From Mangrovimicrobium sediminis (GTDB lineage: Bacteria > Pseudomonadota > Gammaproteobacteria > Pseudomonadales > Halieaceae), in NCBI RefSeq assembly GCF_004745945.1, contig NZ_SRLE01000013.1:1-64000 (forward strand): 64,000 nucleotides of DNA. Reading direction: 5' to 3'. This document shows positions 1-9,156 of this stretch, piece after piece; position 1 is the first letter of the stretch; every line of letters starts with the position of its first letter. A program made the position numbers and the translations under genes. The notes beneath the pieces are model-generated. The model was given only the letters and a program-made list of their open reading frames with translations. It was not told the origin of the DNA and ran no database searches.

Positions 1-2
1 CG

Positions 3-3000
3 CCCCCGCCGCCCCCGCCGCCCGCGGAGGAGCCGCCTGAGATTCGCATCGGTGACCAGGTGGTGCTGGAGGGCGATGTCGCCCAGGTCACGGTAACCCT
101 TTCCAAGGCATCGGCCGAGCCGGTTACCGTAGAGTTCGTCACCGTGGATGGCACGGCGACGGTGATCGGTGGTGACTACGATCCGTTGACCGGGACCATT
201 ACCTTCGCCCCGGGTGTTACCGAAGTCATCATCCAGATCCAGACCAATGTCGACGATCTCGAGGAGCCCGACGAGCAGTTCTTTATCGACCTGAGCAACG
301 CGACCAACGCGACCATCGCCGACCCGCAGGGCGTGGTCACTATCATCGATGGCAACGACCCCAGCCCCGAGGTCGACGTCCTCTACGTGGATGGCGATAT
401 CGGCGTAGTCGACGAATCGGCGCTGGATGACGGCACCGACCCCGCCAGCCCCACCGAGACCACCACCGGTACCTTCGACATCGACCTCGGCGGCGACACC
501 CTGCAGAGCCTGGTCATCAACGGCGTGGATGTCACCGCCGGCGGTATCGTGGTCGGCTTCTACGGCGTTCTGACCGTGACCCTGAGCAACGGCGTGTACG
601 CCTGGAGCTACACGCTCAGCGACAACACGCTGAACCACAACGACCCGAACAGCACCGGCACCTTCGAGGGCGTGGTCGACAGCTTTACCCTGATCGTCAC
701 CGATGACGACGGCGACTCTGGCTCCGACACCCTGTTCGTGCAGGTTACCGACGACGGCCCGATCGCCGTGGACGACGTCAACAGCATCGCCGCGGGCACC
801 TATGGTCCGGTCGGCGGCAACGTCATCACCGAGAACGACACAGTGGGTGCCGACGGCGCCAGCGTGGTCGGCGTCGCCGCGGGCGATACCGGCAGCACGC
901 TGGTCAACGCCGCCACCCTGGGCACCGCGATTGCCGGCGCCTACGGTGTGCTGACCGTGTTCGCCGATGGCACCTACAGCTACGAGCGCAACCCCGATGG
1001 CCCCGGCGGGGTAGAGGACGTCTTCACCTACACCCTGCGCGATGGCGACGGCGACATGGTCACCGCGACCATCACCATTGATATCGCCGATTCCGGCGTG
1101 ATCGTCGACGCGCCGCGTATCCTCACCGAGAACACCACGGTGTGGGAGGCCGGCCTGCCGGCGCGCCCGGGTGAGCCCGAGGGTTCGGACGCCGCAGCGC
1201 CCAGCGAAAGCTGCTTCGGCGTGATCAACTTCTCGGCACCGGACGGTACGCCGACTATCAGCATCAACGGCCAGGCGGTCGCCGCGGGCGACACCATCGT
1301 CACCGCGAAGGGCATCCTGTCCATCGACAGCATCGACTTCACCACCGGTGAAATCGCCTACACCTACCGGCTCACCGACAACTCCCTGGACCACCCGGAC
1401 TGGGATCGCTTCATCGTCAAGGTGACCGACGCCGACGGCGATTTCGCCCGCGACGTACTGCGCATCGCGATCATCGACGACAACCCTGAGGCGGTCGACG
1501 ACTTCAACAGCATTGCCGCCGGCAGCTACGGCCCGGTCACCGGCAATGTGATGGACAACGACACCGAGGGCGCGGACGGCGCCCAGGTGGTGGGTGTGGT
1601 CGCCGGTGCCGGCAACGTCAGTGAAGCGGCGGGCGCCAATGTGTCCGCGGTGATTGCCGGCAGCTACGGCATGCTGACCATCTTCGCCGACGGCAGCTAC
1701 AGCTATGTGCGTAACCCGGGCACCCCGGGCGGCGTGGAGGACGTGTTCACCTATGCCCTGCGCGATGGTGATGGCGATATCTCCACCGCCACGCTGACTA
1801 TCTCCATCGACGATGCCGATGTCTGGATCAAGGCGCCGCATATCGGCAACGAACCGACCACGGTCTACGAATCCGGCCTGCCGGCGCGCCCCGGTGAGCC
1901 CGAGGGTTCCGACGAGGCGGCGCCCAGCGAGAGCTGCTTCGGCACCGCCTGGTTCATTGCCCCGGACGGTCCCGCGACCATTTACGTCGACGGCTTCGTG
2001 GCCACTGCCGGCGCCAGCTTCACCGGCGACTACGGCACCCTGACCATCGACAACATCAACTATGCCACCGGTGAGATCTTCTACACCTACCGGCTCACCG
2101 ACAACATGCTGGCGGAGCAGGGCTTCGACAGCTTCCTGCTCGAAGTGCGCGATGTCGACGGCGATATCTCCCAGGATGTCATGCGCATCCTGATCGTCGA
2201 CGACCAGCCGATCGCGGTGGATGACGTCAACGCGCTGGCCGCGGGTACCTACGGCCCGGTCGGCGGCGATCTCATGGCCAACGACACCGAGGGCGCCGAT
2301 GGCGCGGCGGTGGTCGGCGTGGCCGCCGGCGATACCGACACTGCCCTGGATAATACCGGGACGCTGGGCACGGCGATTGCCGGTGCCTTCGGCGTGCTCA
2401 CCGTGTTCTCCGATGGTACCTACAGCTACGTGCGCAACCCGGGTACCCCCGGCGGCGTCGAGGATGTGTTTACCTACACCCTCAAGGACGGCGACGGCGA
2501 CCTGGTCACAGCGACCCTGACCATCGGTATCCGTGACGCAGGCGTGACCATCGAAGTACCCGAGGTTGGCAGCGCCGCCGCCACCGTTTACGAGGCCGGC
2601 CTGCCGGTGCGCCCGGGTGAGCCCGAGGGTTCCGATGCGGGTTCCCCGAGCGAGAGCACGTTCGGCGTGGTGAGTTTTACCGCGCCGGATGCGCCCGCCA
2701 CCATCACCATCAATGGCATCCCGGTCACCGCGGGCTCGGTGCTGACCACGGCCAAGGGCATCCTGACCGTCGACAGCATCAACATGGCCACCGGCGAGAT
2801 CGCGTATACCTACCGCCTCACCGACAACACGCTGAGCGATCCGGACAGCGATGACTTTGTCATCCGCGTCACCGATATCGACGGCGACTACGCCGAGAAG
2901 ACCCTGTCCATCGGTATCGTCGACGACAACCCGACCGCCCTGGACGATTTCAACACGGTCAACGGTGCGGCCTACAGCGCAGTGTCCGGCAACGTCATGG

Positions 3001-5831
3001 ACAACGACACCGAGGGCGCGGACGGTGCACTGGTGGTTGGCATTTCCGCCGCCGGCTCCGCCACTACCCTGGCGGTGGGCGCTGCTGCGATCAACATTAC
3101 CGGTGCCTACGGCGTACTGACCATCATGGAAGATGGCAGCTACATCTACATGCGCAGCCCGGGTAGTCCCGGCGGCGTGGAGGACGTGTTCACCTACACC
3201 CTGCGCGACAGCGATGGCGACATTTCCACCGCGGAGCTGACCATCACCATCGGCGATGCCAACGTGTGGATCAAGGCGCCGCACATCGGCAATGAGCCGA
3301 CCACGGTGTGGGAGGCGGGCCTGCCCGAGCGTCCCGGTGAACCCGAGGGTTCCGACGAATCCTCGCCCAGCGAGAGCTGCTTCGGCGCGGTGCATTTCTT
3401 CGCCCCGGACGGCCCGGTCACCATCAAGGTGGACGGCATGGTGGCGGGTATCGGCGACAGCTTCACCGGTACCTACGGCACGCTGACCATCGACAACATC
3501 AACTACCTGACCGGTGAGATTCACTACACCTACCGGCTCACCGACAACATGCTGGCGGACCAGGGCTTCGACAAGTTCCTGTTCTCGGTCACCGACATCG
3601 ATGGCGACACCGCGCAGGATTACATGCGCATCCTCATCGTCGACGACCAACCCAGCGCTCTCGACGATGGCAACTCGATTGCCACCGGCAGCGTCGGCCC
3701 GGCCACCGGCAACGTCATGGACAACGACGTGCAGGGCGCCGATGGCGCCAGCGTGGTGGGCGTGGCTGCGGGCGACTCCACCGGCTCGCCGCTGGACAAC
3801 GGCACTACCGTGGGCACGGTGATTGTCGGCCTCTACGGCATGCTTACCCTCTTCTCCGACGGCAGCTACAGCTACACCCGCAACGCGGAAATCCCGAGCA
3901 GCGACGACGACCTCGAGGACGTGTTCACCTACACCCTGAAGGACGGCGACGGTGACTACGCCACCGCCAGGCTGGTCATCACCATCGGCGCCGAGGACAA
4001 CGAGGTCACCCTCAGTATCCCCGAGCTCGGCGGCGACAGCACCACGGTGTACGAGGAGGCCCTGGACGACGGCACCAACCCGGACGCCACCACCGAGAGC
4101 GTTTCCGGTGTGATGAGCTTCTCCGCGCTGGACGGCCTGGCATCCGTGACCATCGACGGCACCCCGGTGACCGCCGGCGACACCGTGGTCACCGCCAAGG
4201 GCATTCTCACCATCGACAGCATCAACGCGGCGACCGGCGAGATCGGCTATACCTACCTGCTGACCGGCAACACCCTGGTCGACCCGGACAGCGACAGCTT
4301 CGTCGTGCGCGTCACCGATACCGACGGCGACTACGACGAGGACACCCTGGCTATCGCCATCGTCAATGACGTGCCGCTGGAGTTCCTGTCAGACTACGTG
4401 ACTGTGTCCAGCGTCTCGGGCGTTCAGCAGCAGATTGCCGTGCCGGAGAGCAACTCGGGCAGCATCAACTTCCGCCCCGGCGACGGTGCGGACGGCTTCC
4501 GCGTCAACCCCGGTGCCGTGCAGTTCAACGAGAGCGGCAACGTGACCGACGCCTTTGGTCGCGACCTGTACCTGGACGACAACCAGCTCAGCTGGTTCCA
4601 GGATGGCGACTCGCTGGTTGCCCGGTACTTCGACGGCCAGGCGTGGGTGGAAGGCTTTACTGTCACCCTCGACAACACCACCGATACCTTCTCGGTGACC
4701 GATGTCAGCAGCGGCGTGTTCAGCGTTGCCGGCGAGGCGGTACCCTTCGCCCCGGCGGAGGACGCCAACGGCGGCAACAACGACTACTACGGCCTGATGA
4801 ACCTCGGCGGTACCGATGTCGACGTGGTGTTCTCCAACCCCGCCGGCACGGTCAACACCGACTCCGCCAACTTCGGCCTGAACAGCAACTGGATCGACCC
4901 GGGCCAGCAGATTGTGCTCGAGTTCTATACCAACTCGCTGCTGCAGGAAGGCAGTAACTCGGCGCCGACCTTCGACGGTCCCGCCGCCAGCGCGGCGCTC
5001 AACAACTTCCAGATCAAGGTGGGCGAGGTTGCCGGCGGACCCAGCAATCGTGCGCAGTTCATCGTGACGGTGTACTACGCCGATGGCAGCGGCACCGAGA
5101 CCTGGGACTTCACCAGCGCCGCCAATCCCACCGCAGACCACGACATGGGTTCGATCGCGGAAGAGGGCGTCATCAACCTGGTCGCCGCCCAGGGCTTCGA
5201 CAAGATCGTCGTCCAGGCTGTGGCGGACACCGATGACTTCTCGATCATGCCGATGGGTTTCACACCGTTCCTGCCGCATGACGTGGACATGAAACTGGAT
5301 GTCTTCGGCTTCGACGGCGACGGCGACAGTGCCGCGGGCAACATCGTGTTCGGCATCGACCAGGACGGCATCGAGGGCATCGACCCGGCACCGGTGGGCG
5401 TCAGCACCACCAGCTTCGCCCAGGTTGGCGCCGGTGCGGTGGGCATCCTCGGTACGGAAGTGGTGGCCGACGATGGTCCGCTGCTCGCCACCGAGGGCGA
5501 TGACGTGTTCGCCTTCGACCTGGCCGATGCCCAGGAGGGCGGCGTGACCAGCATCAGCGGTTTCGGCGAGTCCGGCAGCGATGCCTTGGACCTGCGCGAC
5601 CTGCTGGTTGGCGAAGAGGGTGCGGACCTGTCCAGCTACCTGCACGTGAGCTACGATGGTGCCAACACGGTCATCGAGGTGAGCTCGACCGGCGCCTTTA
5701 CCGGCGAGGCCAGCGATGCGGACCTGGTGGACAAGACCATCACCCTGGAAGGGGTGGACCTGGTCGGCTCCGACGAGTTGTCCAGTGTCATCCAGGACAT
5801 GCTGCACAACGGCCAGCTGATTACGGACTAG
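3..5831 (+). CDS. Giant type I-secreted repeat adhesin (LapA/BpfA-like), 5' end outside window
   Basis: The reading frame is open from the window edge, so the gene starts upstream; only the last ~1,940 residues are present. In order they show a proline-rich linker, one Calx-beta domain (to about nt 355), eleven alternating beta-sandwich modules rich in Asp-Gly-Asp calcium-type motifs (nt ~361-4376), a non-repeated ~330-residue region (nt ~4377-5400) that may bind a ligand, and a C-terminal end of the T1SS VCA0849 type (LDLRDLL, then TITLEGVDLVG) expected to be the secretion signal. Neighbouring lapD, lapG and a TolC-like gene mark it as the surface adhesin of a Lap system. The N-terminal retention module with the LapG cleavage site would lie upstream and is not visible. 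The only cysteines are three in identical SESCFG motifs. Family call is firm; ligand unknown. Confidence 0.9.
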   Translation, partial: PPPPPPPAEEPPEIRIGDQVVLEGDVAQVTVTLSKASAEPVTVEFVTVDGTATVIGGDYDPLTGTITFAPGVTEVIIQIQTNVDDLEEPDEQFFIDLSNATNATIADPQGVVTIIDGNDPSPEVDVLYVDGDIGVVDESALDDGTDPASPTETTTGTFDIDLGGDTLQSLVINGVDVTAGGIVVGFYGVLTVTLSNGVYAWSYTLSDNTLNHNDPNSTGTFEGVVDSFTLIVTDDDGDSGSDTLFVQVTDDGPIAVDDVNSIAAGTYGPVGGNVITENDTVGADGASVVGVAAGDTGSTLVNAATLGTAIAGAYGVLTVFADGTYSYERNPDGPGGVEDVFTYTLRDGDGDMVTATITIDIADSGVIVDAPRILTENTTVWEAGLPARPGEPEGSDAAAPSESCFGVINFSAPDGTPTISINGQAVAAGDTIVTAKGILSIDSIDFTTGEIAYTYRLTDNSLDHPDWDRFIVKVTDADGDFARDVLRIAIIDDNPEAVDDFNSIAAGSYGPVTGNVMDNDTEGADGAQVVGVVAGAGNVSEAAGANVSAVIAGSYGMLTIFADGSYSYVRNPGTPGGVEDVFTYALRDGDGDISTATLTISIDDADVWIKAPHIGNEPTTVYESGLPARPGEPEGSDEAAPSESCFGTAWFIAPDGPATIYVDGFVATAGASFTGDYGTLTIDNINYATGEIFYTYRLTDNMLAEQGFDSFLLEVRDVDGDISQDVMRILIVDDQPIAVDDVNALAAGTYGPVGGDLMANDTEGADGAAVVGVAAGDTDTALDNTGTLGTAIAGAFGVLTVFSDGTYSYVRNPGTPGGVEDVFTYTLKDGDGDLVTATLTIGIRDAGVTIEVPEVGSAAATVYEAGLPVRPGEPEGSDAGSPSESTFGVVSFTAPDAPATITINGIPVTAGSVLTTAKGILTVDSINMATGEIAYTYRLTDNTLSDPDSDDFVIRVTDIDGDYAEKTLSIGIVDDNPTALDDFNTVNGAAYSAVSGNVMDNDTEGADGALVVGISAAGSATTLAVGAAAINITGAYGVLTIMEDGSYIYMRSPGSPGGVEDVFTYTLRDSDGDISTAELTITIGDANVWIKAPHIGNEPTTVWEAGLPERPGEPEGSDESSPSESCFGAVHFFAPDGPVTIKVDGMVAGIGDSFTGTYGTLTIDNINYLTGEIHYTYRLTDNMLADQGFDKFLFSVTDIDGDTAQDYMRILIVDDQPSALDDGNSIATGSVGPATGNVMDNDVQGADGASVVGVAAGDSTGSPLDNGTTVGTVIVGLYGMLTLFSDGSYSYTRNAEIPSSDDDLEDVFTYTLKDGDGDYATARLVITIGAEDNEVTLSIPELGGDSTTVYEEALDDGTNPDATTESVSGVMSFSALDGLASVTIDGTPVTAGDTVVTAKGILTIDSINAATGEIGYTYLLTGNTLVDPDSDSFVVRVTDTDGDYDEDTLAIAIVNDVPLEFLSDYVTVSSVSGVQQQIAVPESNSGSINFRPGDGADGFRVNPGAVQFNESGNVTDAFGRDLYLDDNQLSWFQDGDSLVARYFDGQAWVEGFTVTLDNTTDTFSVTDVSSGVFSVAGEAVPFAPAEDANGGNNDYYGLMNLGGTDVDVVFSNPAGTVNTDSANFGLNSNWIDPGQQIVLEFYTNSLLQEGSNSAPTFDGPAASAALNNFQIKVGEVAGGPSNRAQFIVTVYYADGSGTETWDFTSAANPTADHDMGSIAEEGVINLVAAQGFDKIVVQAVADTDDFSIMPMGFTPFLPHDVDMKLDVFGFDGDGDSAAGNIVFGIDQDGIEGIDPAPVGVSTTSFAQVGAGAVGILGTEVVADDGPLLATEGDDVFAFDLADAQEGGVTSISGFGESGSDALDLRDLLVGEEGADLSSYLHVSYDGANTVIEVSSTGAFTGEASDADLVDKTITLEGVDLVGSDELSSVIQDMLHNGQLITD
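361..4376 (+). repeat. Two-module tandem repeat (~723 bp period) inside the adhesin
   Basis: Module B (about 110-118 residues, opening with a VDDxNSI-like motif) begins near nt 765, 1491, 2214, 2937 and 3657, giving periods of 726, 723, 723 and 720 bp. Module A (about 125 residues, with TTVYEAGLP, YTYRLTDN and DxDGD motifs) begins near 361, 1100, 1820, 2545, 3265 and 4000. Alternate copies resemble each other more than adjacent ones: the modules at 1820 and 3265 share WIKAPHIGNEPTTV and GFD motifs, while those at 1100, 2545 and 4000 share TAKGIL. The true repeat may therefore be ~1,446 bp. Confidence 0.85.
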
Positions 5832-5853
5832 GGTTCGGTCAGGGTAGAGCTAC

Positions 5854-5885
5854 AACCCCGCCATCCACCGGAGGCGGGGTTTTTT
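5854..5885 (+). terminator. Rho-independent terminator of the adhesin gene
   Basis: A 9-bp perfect stem (AACCCCGCC at 5854-5862 with GGCGGGGTT at 5873-5881) is followed by a T-tract. It lies 22 bp after the adhesin stop and directly before the ribosome-binding site of the next gene. Confidence 0.85.
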
Positions 5886-5898
5886 ATGGAGGATTCGC

Positions 5899-6210
5899 AT
5901 GCCGTTTGTAAAACGCGATGCGCGCGGCGCGGTGGTGGCGATCAGCCGTGAACCCGCCGAGGGTTTCGTCGAGGAGGCTGGCCCCAGTGTCGAGGATATC
6001 CAGGCGCTGCTCGGCCTGGGTGAAGACGATTCGCTGGCGGGTACCGACCAGGACTTCATCCGTGTGCTGGAGGACGTGGTCGACCTGCTCATCGACAAGG
6101 GCGTGTTCCTGTTCACCGAACTTCCGGAATCCGCACAGCAGAAAATTCTCCAGCGCCAGCGCCTGCGCCGCGCCGCCGGCGACAGCCTGCAGCTGCTCGG
6201 CGACGACTGA
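5899..6210 (+). CDS. Small conserved hypothetical protein (103 aa)
   Basis: ATG preceded by GGAGG at good spacing. The protein opens MPFVKRDARG and is acidic, with no signal peptide or membrane segment, so it is probably cytoplasmic. It resembles small proteins often labelled 'tryptophan synthase subunit beta-like' in pseudomonads and relatives; that label does not imply enzyme activity, and no catalytic motif is visible. It sits between the adhesin and the lapG-lapD pair, just after the adhesin terminator, so it may be transcribed by read-through or from its own promoter. Function unknown. Confidence 0.75.
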   Translation: MPFVKRDARGAVVAISREPAEGFVEEAGPSVEDIQALLGLGEDDSLAGTDQDFIRVLEDVVDLLIDKGVFLFTELPESAQQKILQRQRLRRAAGDSLQLLGDD

Positions 6211-6234
6211 GGCTTGGCGACCGGCGATTAGTCT

Positions 6235-8154
6235 CTAGCCGGGCAGGGTGATCGCAGGCCCCGCCACGCCGTCCGCGCCCAGTTCACGCAGGGCGGCGCG
6301 CTCTTCGGACGAGCGCACGCCCTCGGCGTATACCTGCACGCCTATCGAGTGGCCCACCGTGCACAGGGTGCGCAGCAGGGTCTGGTTGGCGACATTGGTG
6401 TCCACATCGCGCACGAAGCTGGCGTCGATCTTCAGGTAGTCGACGCCGATGTCATGCAGTTTGCCGAGGTCGGACAACTGGTGGCCGACGTGCTCGATCC
6501 CCACCCGTACCCCGTGCGCCTTGACCCGCGCGCACAGCTGCTTGAAGCGCTCCAGGTGGCGGAAGGCCATCGCTTCGGGGACTTCCAGCCATAACTGAGC
6601 CGTGGCCTGTCGCTGGGCGCCGAGACAGCGATCGATCCAGTCCGGGAAGCCCGGTTCAACCACAGCGGCAACTGACAGGTTCGCGCACACCGGCTGGCCC
6701 TGCGCGGCGATTGCCTGCAGCGCGAGTTCGACCACCTGCTGGTCCAGTTGCAGGGAGACCTCCAGGCGATTGACCCAGGGCAGGAACTGTCCCGCCGCCA
6801 GGGTCTCCCCGTCCCGCGCGAGTCGCGCCAGCCCCTCGAAGTGAATGAGTTCGTCGCGCCAGCCCAGCACCGGGAATTGCTGCAGCGAGAACTGTCGTTC
6901 GCGGAAGCCGGTCTCCAGTGTTTCGCGCCAGTAGTTCATCTGTTCCTGCACCGGACGCGCCGGGGTGTCCCCGGCGTAGGCGATGGCGACGCTCGCATCG
7001 TCGCTGGTTTCATTGGCCACCAGTGCTGCATCCAGTCGCGACATGATGGTGGAGACGCTGTCGCCGAAGGCGTAGATGGTGGTCGCCGTCGGCAGCAGCG
7101 TATCCAGCCCGAGGTCGTGTTCGACCAGCACCGCGCGCACCGCCTGTTGTGCCTCCGCTGCGGCGTCGGTGGGGTCGATGGCGCGCGGCGCCAGCAGGGC
7201 GAAGTCCGAGCCATTGAGGCGCGATGCCGCCCAGCGGCTGTGCTGCTCGGTGATCTGGTTGAAGGCCGCGCCGATATCGCGCAGTACGCCGTCCACGGTC
7301 CTGCGGCCGTAGTCCCGGTTCATGTCCGACAGCCCGGTCAGGCGCACCAGGCTGAGGCTACCCGTGGCGTTGACGTCATTACTCTCCAGCGCCGCCTCGA
7401 CAGCCTTGAGGAACGGTTCACGGTTATTGAGGCCGGTGACCTTGTCCACGTGCGCCTCGCGCTGCCATTGCTGCAGGCGCTCGGCCTCCTGCGCCAGCAC
7501 ATCGCGGATGCGCGCGGAGAGGTGGTTCATGGCCTTGACCACCTGGCGGAACTCCAGGGTCCTGGGCTCGGGAATACTGATAAAGCGGCGCTCGCCTATC
7601 GCCTGGGCCTGCATCACCACGTCGTCCAGCGGCTTGAGGATGCGCTTGAGGACCTGCGCGCCGATGAAACCGGAGACCAGCATGGCGGCGAGGAAGATGG
7701 CGGCGAGGATCTGCGCGCTCTCCCACAGCCGGCGGTAGGCGAAGCGGGCGTGGCTGCGCACCTCGAGGGTACCCACCTGCTGCCAGCCGGATTGCACGCT
7801 GGCGATACCGGTCTGTACCTCGATCGGGAACAGCGCGACGAACCAGGCCGGGGCGTCCTCGATAGGGCGGTCGTCGCGGCGCAGGATCTTGACCCGGCCC
7901 TCGGGATCGGTCAGGCGGATCATCTCGTAAAAACCGGTATCAAACTGTGCCGCTACCGTCAGCTCGAGCAGGATGTCGTCCGCGCCCTGCTGGGTCAGCG
8001 ACAGCGCCAGCGCCGCGGCGTTGTCGGCGTTTTTCATCGACAGCTGCTGTTGCAGGTAGGACTTTGCGGACAGCATCGACACCAGCAGGCTGCCGCTGAA
8101 TACCATCAGCAGCAGGGCGATAATCGCCAGCCAGAGTTTCGCTTTCAGGGTCAT
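6235..8154 (-). CDS. lapD: LapD-like inside-out c-di-GMP receptor (degenerate GGDEF-EAL)
   Basis: Start at the ATG at 8154 has GGAG seven bases upstream and gives 639 aa; a longer frame to 8238 would run into lapG. Residues 8-28 and 147-169 are membrane helices enclosing a periplasmic LapD/MoxY-type sensor domain, then HAMP (~170-225), GGDEF (~232-390) and EAL (~405-639) domains. The GGDEF signature is NGSDF (314-318) and the EAL signature is EGL (440-442), so both active sites look dead, as in characterised LapD proteins that bind c-di-GMP and sequester LapG in the periplasm. It lies 22 bp downstream of lapG on the same strand, a conserved operon. High c-di-GMP would hold LapG off the adhesin. 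Confidence 0.93.
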   Translation of the reverse strand: MTLKAKLWLAIIALLLMVFSGSLLVSMLSAKSYLQQQLSMKNADNAAALALSLTQQGADDILLELTVAAQFDTGFYEMIRLTDPEGRVKILRRDDRPIEDAPAWFVALFPIEVQTGIASVQSGWQQVGTLEVRSHARFAYRRLWESAQILAAIFLAAMLVSGFIGAQVLKRILKPLDDVVMQAQAIGERRFISIPEPRTLEFRQVVKAMNHLSARIRDVLAQEAERLQQWQREAHVDKVTGLNNREPFLKAVEAALESNDVNATGSLSLVRLTGLSDMNRDYGRRTVDGVLRDIGAAFNQITEQHSRWAASRLNGSDFALLAPRAIDPTDAAAEAQQAVRAVLVEHDLGLDTLLPTATTIYAFGDSVSTIMSRLDAALVANETSDDASVAIAYAGDTPARPVQEQMNYWRETLETGFRERQFSLQQFPVLGWRDELIHFEGLARLARDGETLAAGQFLPWVNRLEVSLQLDQQVVELALQAIAAQGQPVCANLSVAAVVEPGFPDWIDRCLGAQRQATAQLWLEVPEAMAFRHLERFKQLCARVKAHGVRVGIEHVGHQLSDLGKLHDIGVDYLKIDASFVRDVDTNVANQTLLRTLCTVGHSIGVQVYAEGVRSSEERAALRELGADGVAGPAITLPG

Positions 8155-8176
8155 GTTCGAGCTCCGTGTTGCCTGT

Positions 8177-8872
8177 TCATCCCAGCCCCTCGGCCGCGGC
8201 GCGTTGCAGCACTTCACGCCAGCGCGACAGCTTCGCACCCGGGTCGGTGGTCGCCGGCGTGACCTGGCCGCCCACCCACAGGCCCACGCTGTTGAAGCCG
8301 TAGACCGGGATCAGGTCGGTGCGCTTGGTGGCCGGGAAGATGTCCGGTATGAGGTTATCAAGAATCAGGGGAACCGCGCTGGGTGTAGGGTAGTAGGCGA
8401 GCACCATATGCGCCGCATTGATCTCGCTGTTGGGGCCGCCCATCTGCGCTTTGACGTAGGTGATGCGCAGCTTGTTCACATCCACGCCCGCGAGCAGCAG
8501 CATGGCGTACTTGGCGATGGCGAAGTCCTCGCAGTCGCCCATGCCGCGCCCCATGGTTTCCAGCGGTGTGGCCCAGTAGTCTTTCTTCTGCCACACCTCC
8601 GGGTCCTGCACCCAGCGGATGCGCCGGTTGAAAAAATCATTTGCCGCGCGCAGGCGTTCCGCCTCCGGCAGCGAGCGCATGTTCTGTATGGTGGTGTGCC
8701 ATTCGTCGACGGTGCGCACGGTGTCGGCGCCGTAGCGCTGCTGCGCGATGGTGCGCATGCGCTGCAGGTCGAGTTGGCTCTGGACGAGCGTTGTGCATAG
8801 CAGCAGGAAGAGGGTGCCGAGAGTTCGACAAGCGCGTAGAATGGAGCTGTAATGTCGCGCGGTGAAATGCAA
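8177..8872 (-). CDS. lapG: LapG-type periplasmic cysteine protease (peptidase C93)
   Basis: 231 aa with an N-terminal signal segment (about residues 15-32) and the transglutaminase-like fold of the DUF920/C93 family. The triad is visible as Cys114 (GMGDCEDF), His155 (INAAHMVLAY) and Asp172 (LDN). In known systems LapG is calcium-dependent and cuts the adhesin N-terminal retention module, releasing it and dispersing biofilm; LapD restrains it. The gene is co-directional with lapD (22 bp gap). The start is uncertain: the longest frame begins with TTG at 8872 without a strong ribosome-binding site. A TATTAT element on the minus strand at 8943-8938 could be its -10. Confidence 0.92.
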   Translation of the reverse strand: MHFTARHYSSILRACRTLGTLFLLLCTTLVQSQLDLQRMRTIAQQRYGADTVRTVDEWHTTIQNMRSLPEAERLRAANDFFNRRIRWVQDPEVWQKKDYWATPLETMGRGMGDCEDFAIAKYAMLLLAGVDVNKLRITYVKAQMGGPNSEINAAHMVLAYYPTPSAVPLILDNLIPDIFPATKRTDLIPVYGFNSVGLWVGGQVTPATTDPGAKLSRWREVLQRAAAEGLG

Positions 8873-9156
8873 CGTGCGCTCTCTTTGGTCACTGGCCGCT
8901 TGCGACCAGACGCCGTGGTTTGGCTGGACGATTTCGCATAATAGACTACTTTTGATTCCATGTTCGCGGTGCCCGGTGACCGCCCTGTCGTTTCACCATT
9001 AAATGTGACTTAGTTCATAGTTTTTGCATCCGCTCTCATGGGAATGTGTCGCCGTCGCATGTAGTATTTGACGCCGGTTCATAATAAGTGTTGTCGGTGC
9101 GTTTCTGACCGCGCTGATTTGCGACAACATCCCTGGGGAAAACAGAGACCACAACA

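Noticed and set aside
4389-5807. A 472-codon open frame on the minus strand opposite the adhesin
   Set aside because: It is antisense to a repeat-bearing, domain-rich frame. High GC content produces such shadows, and the product is low-complexity His/Val/Gly-rich with no family features.
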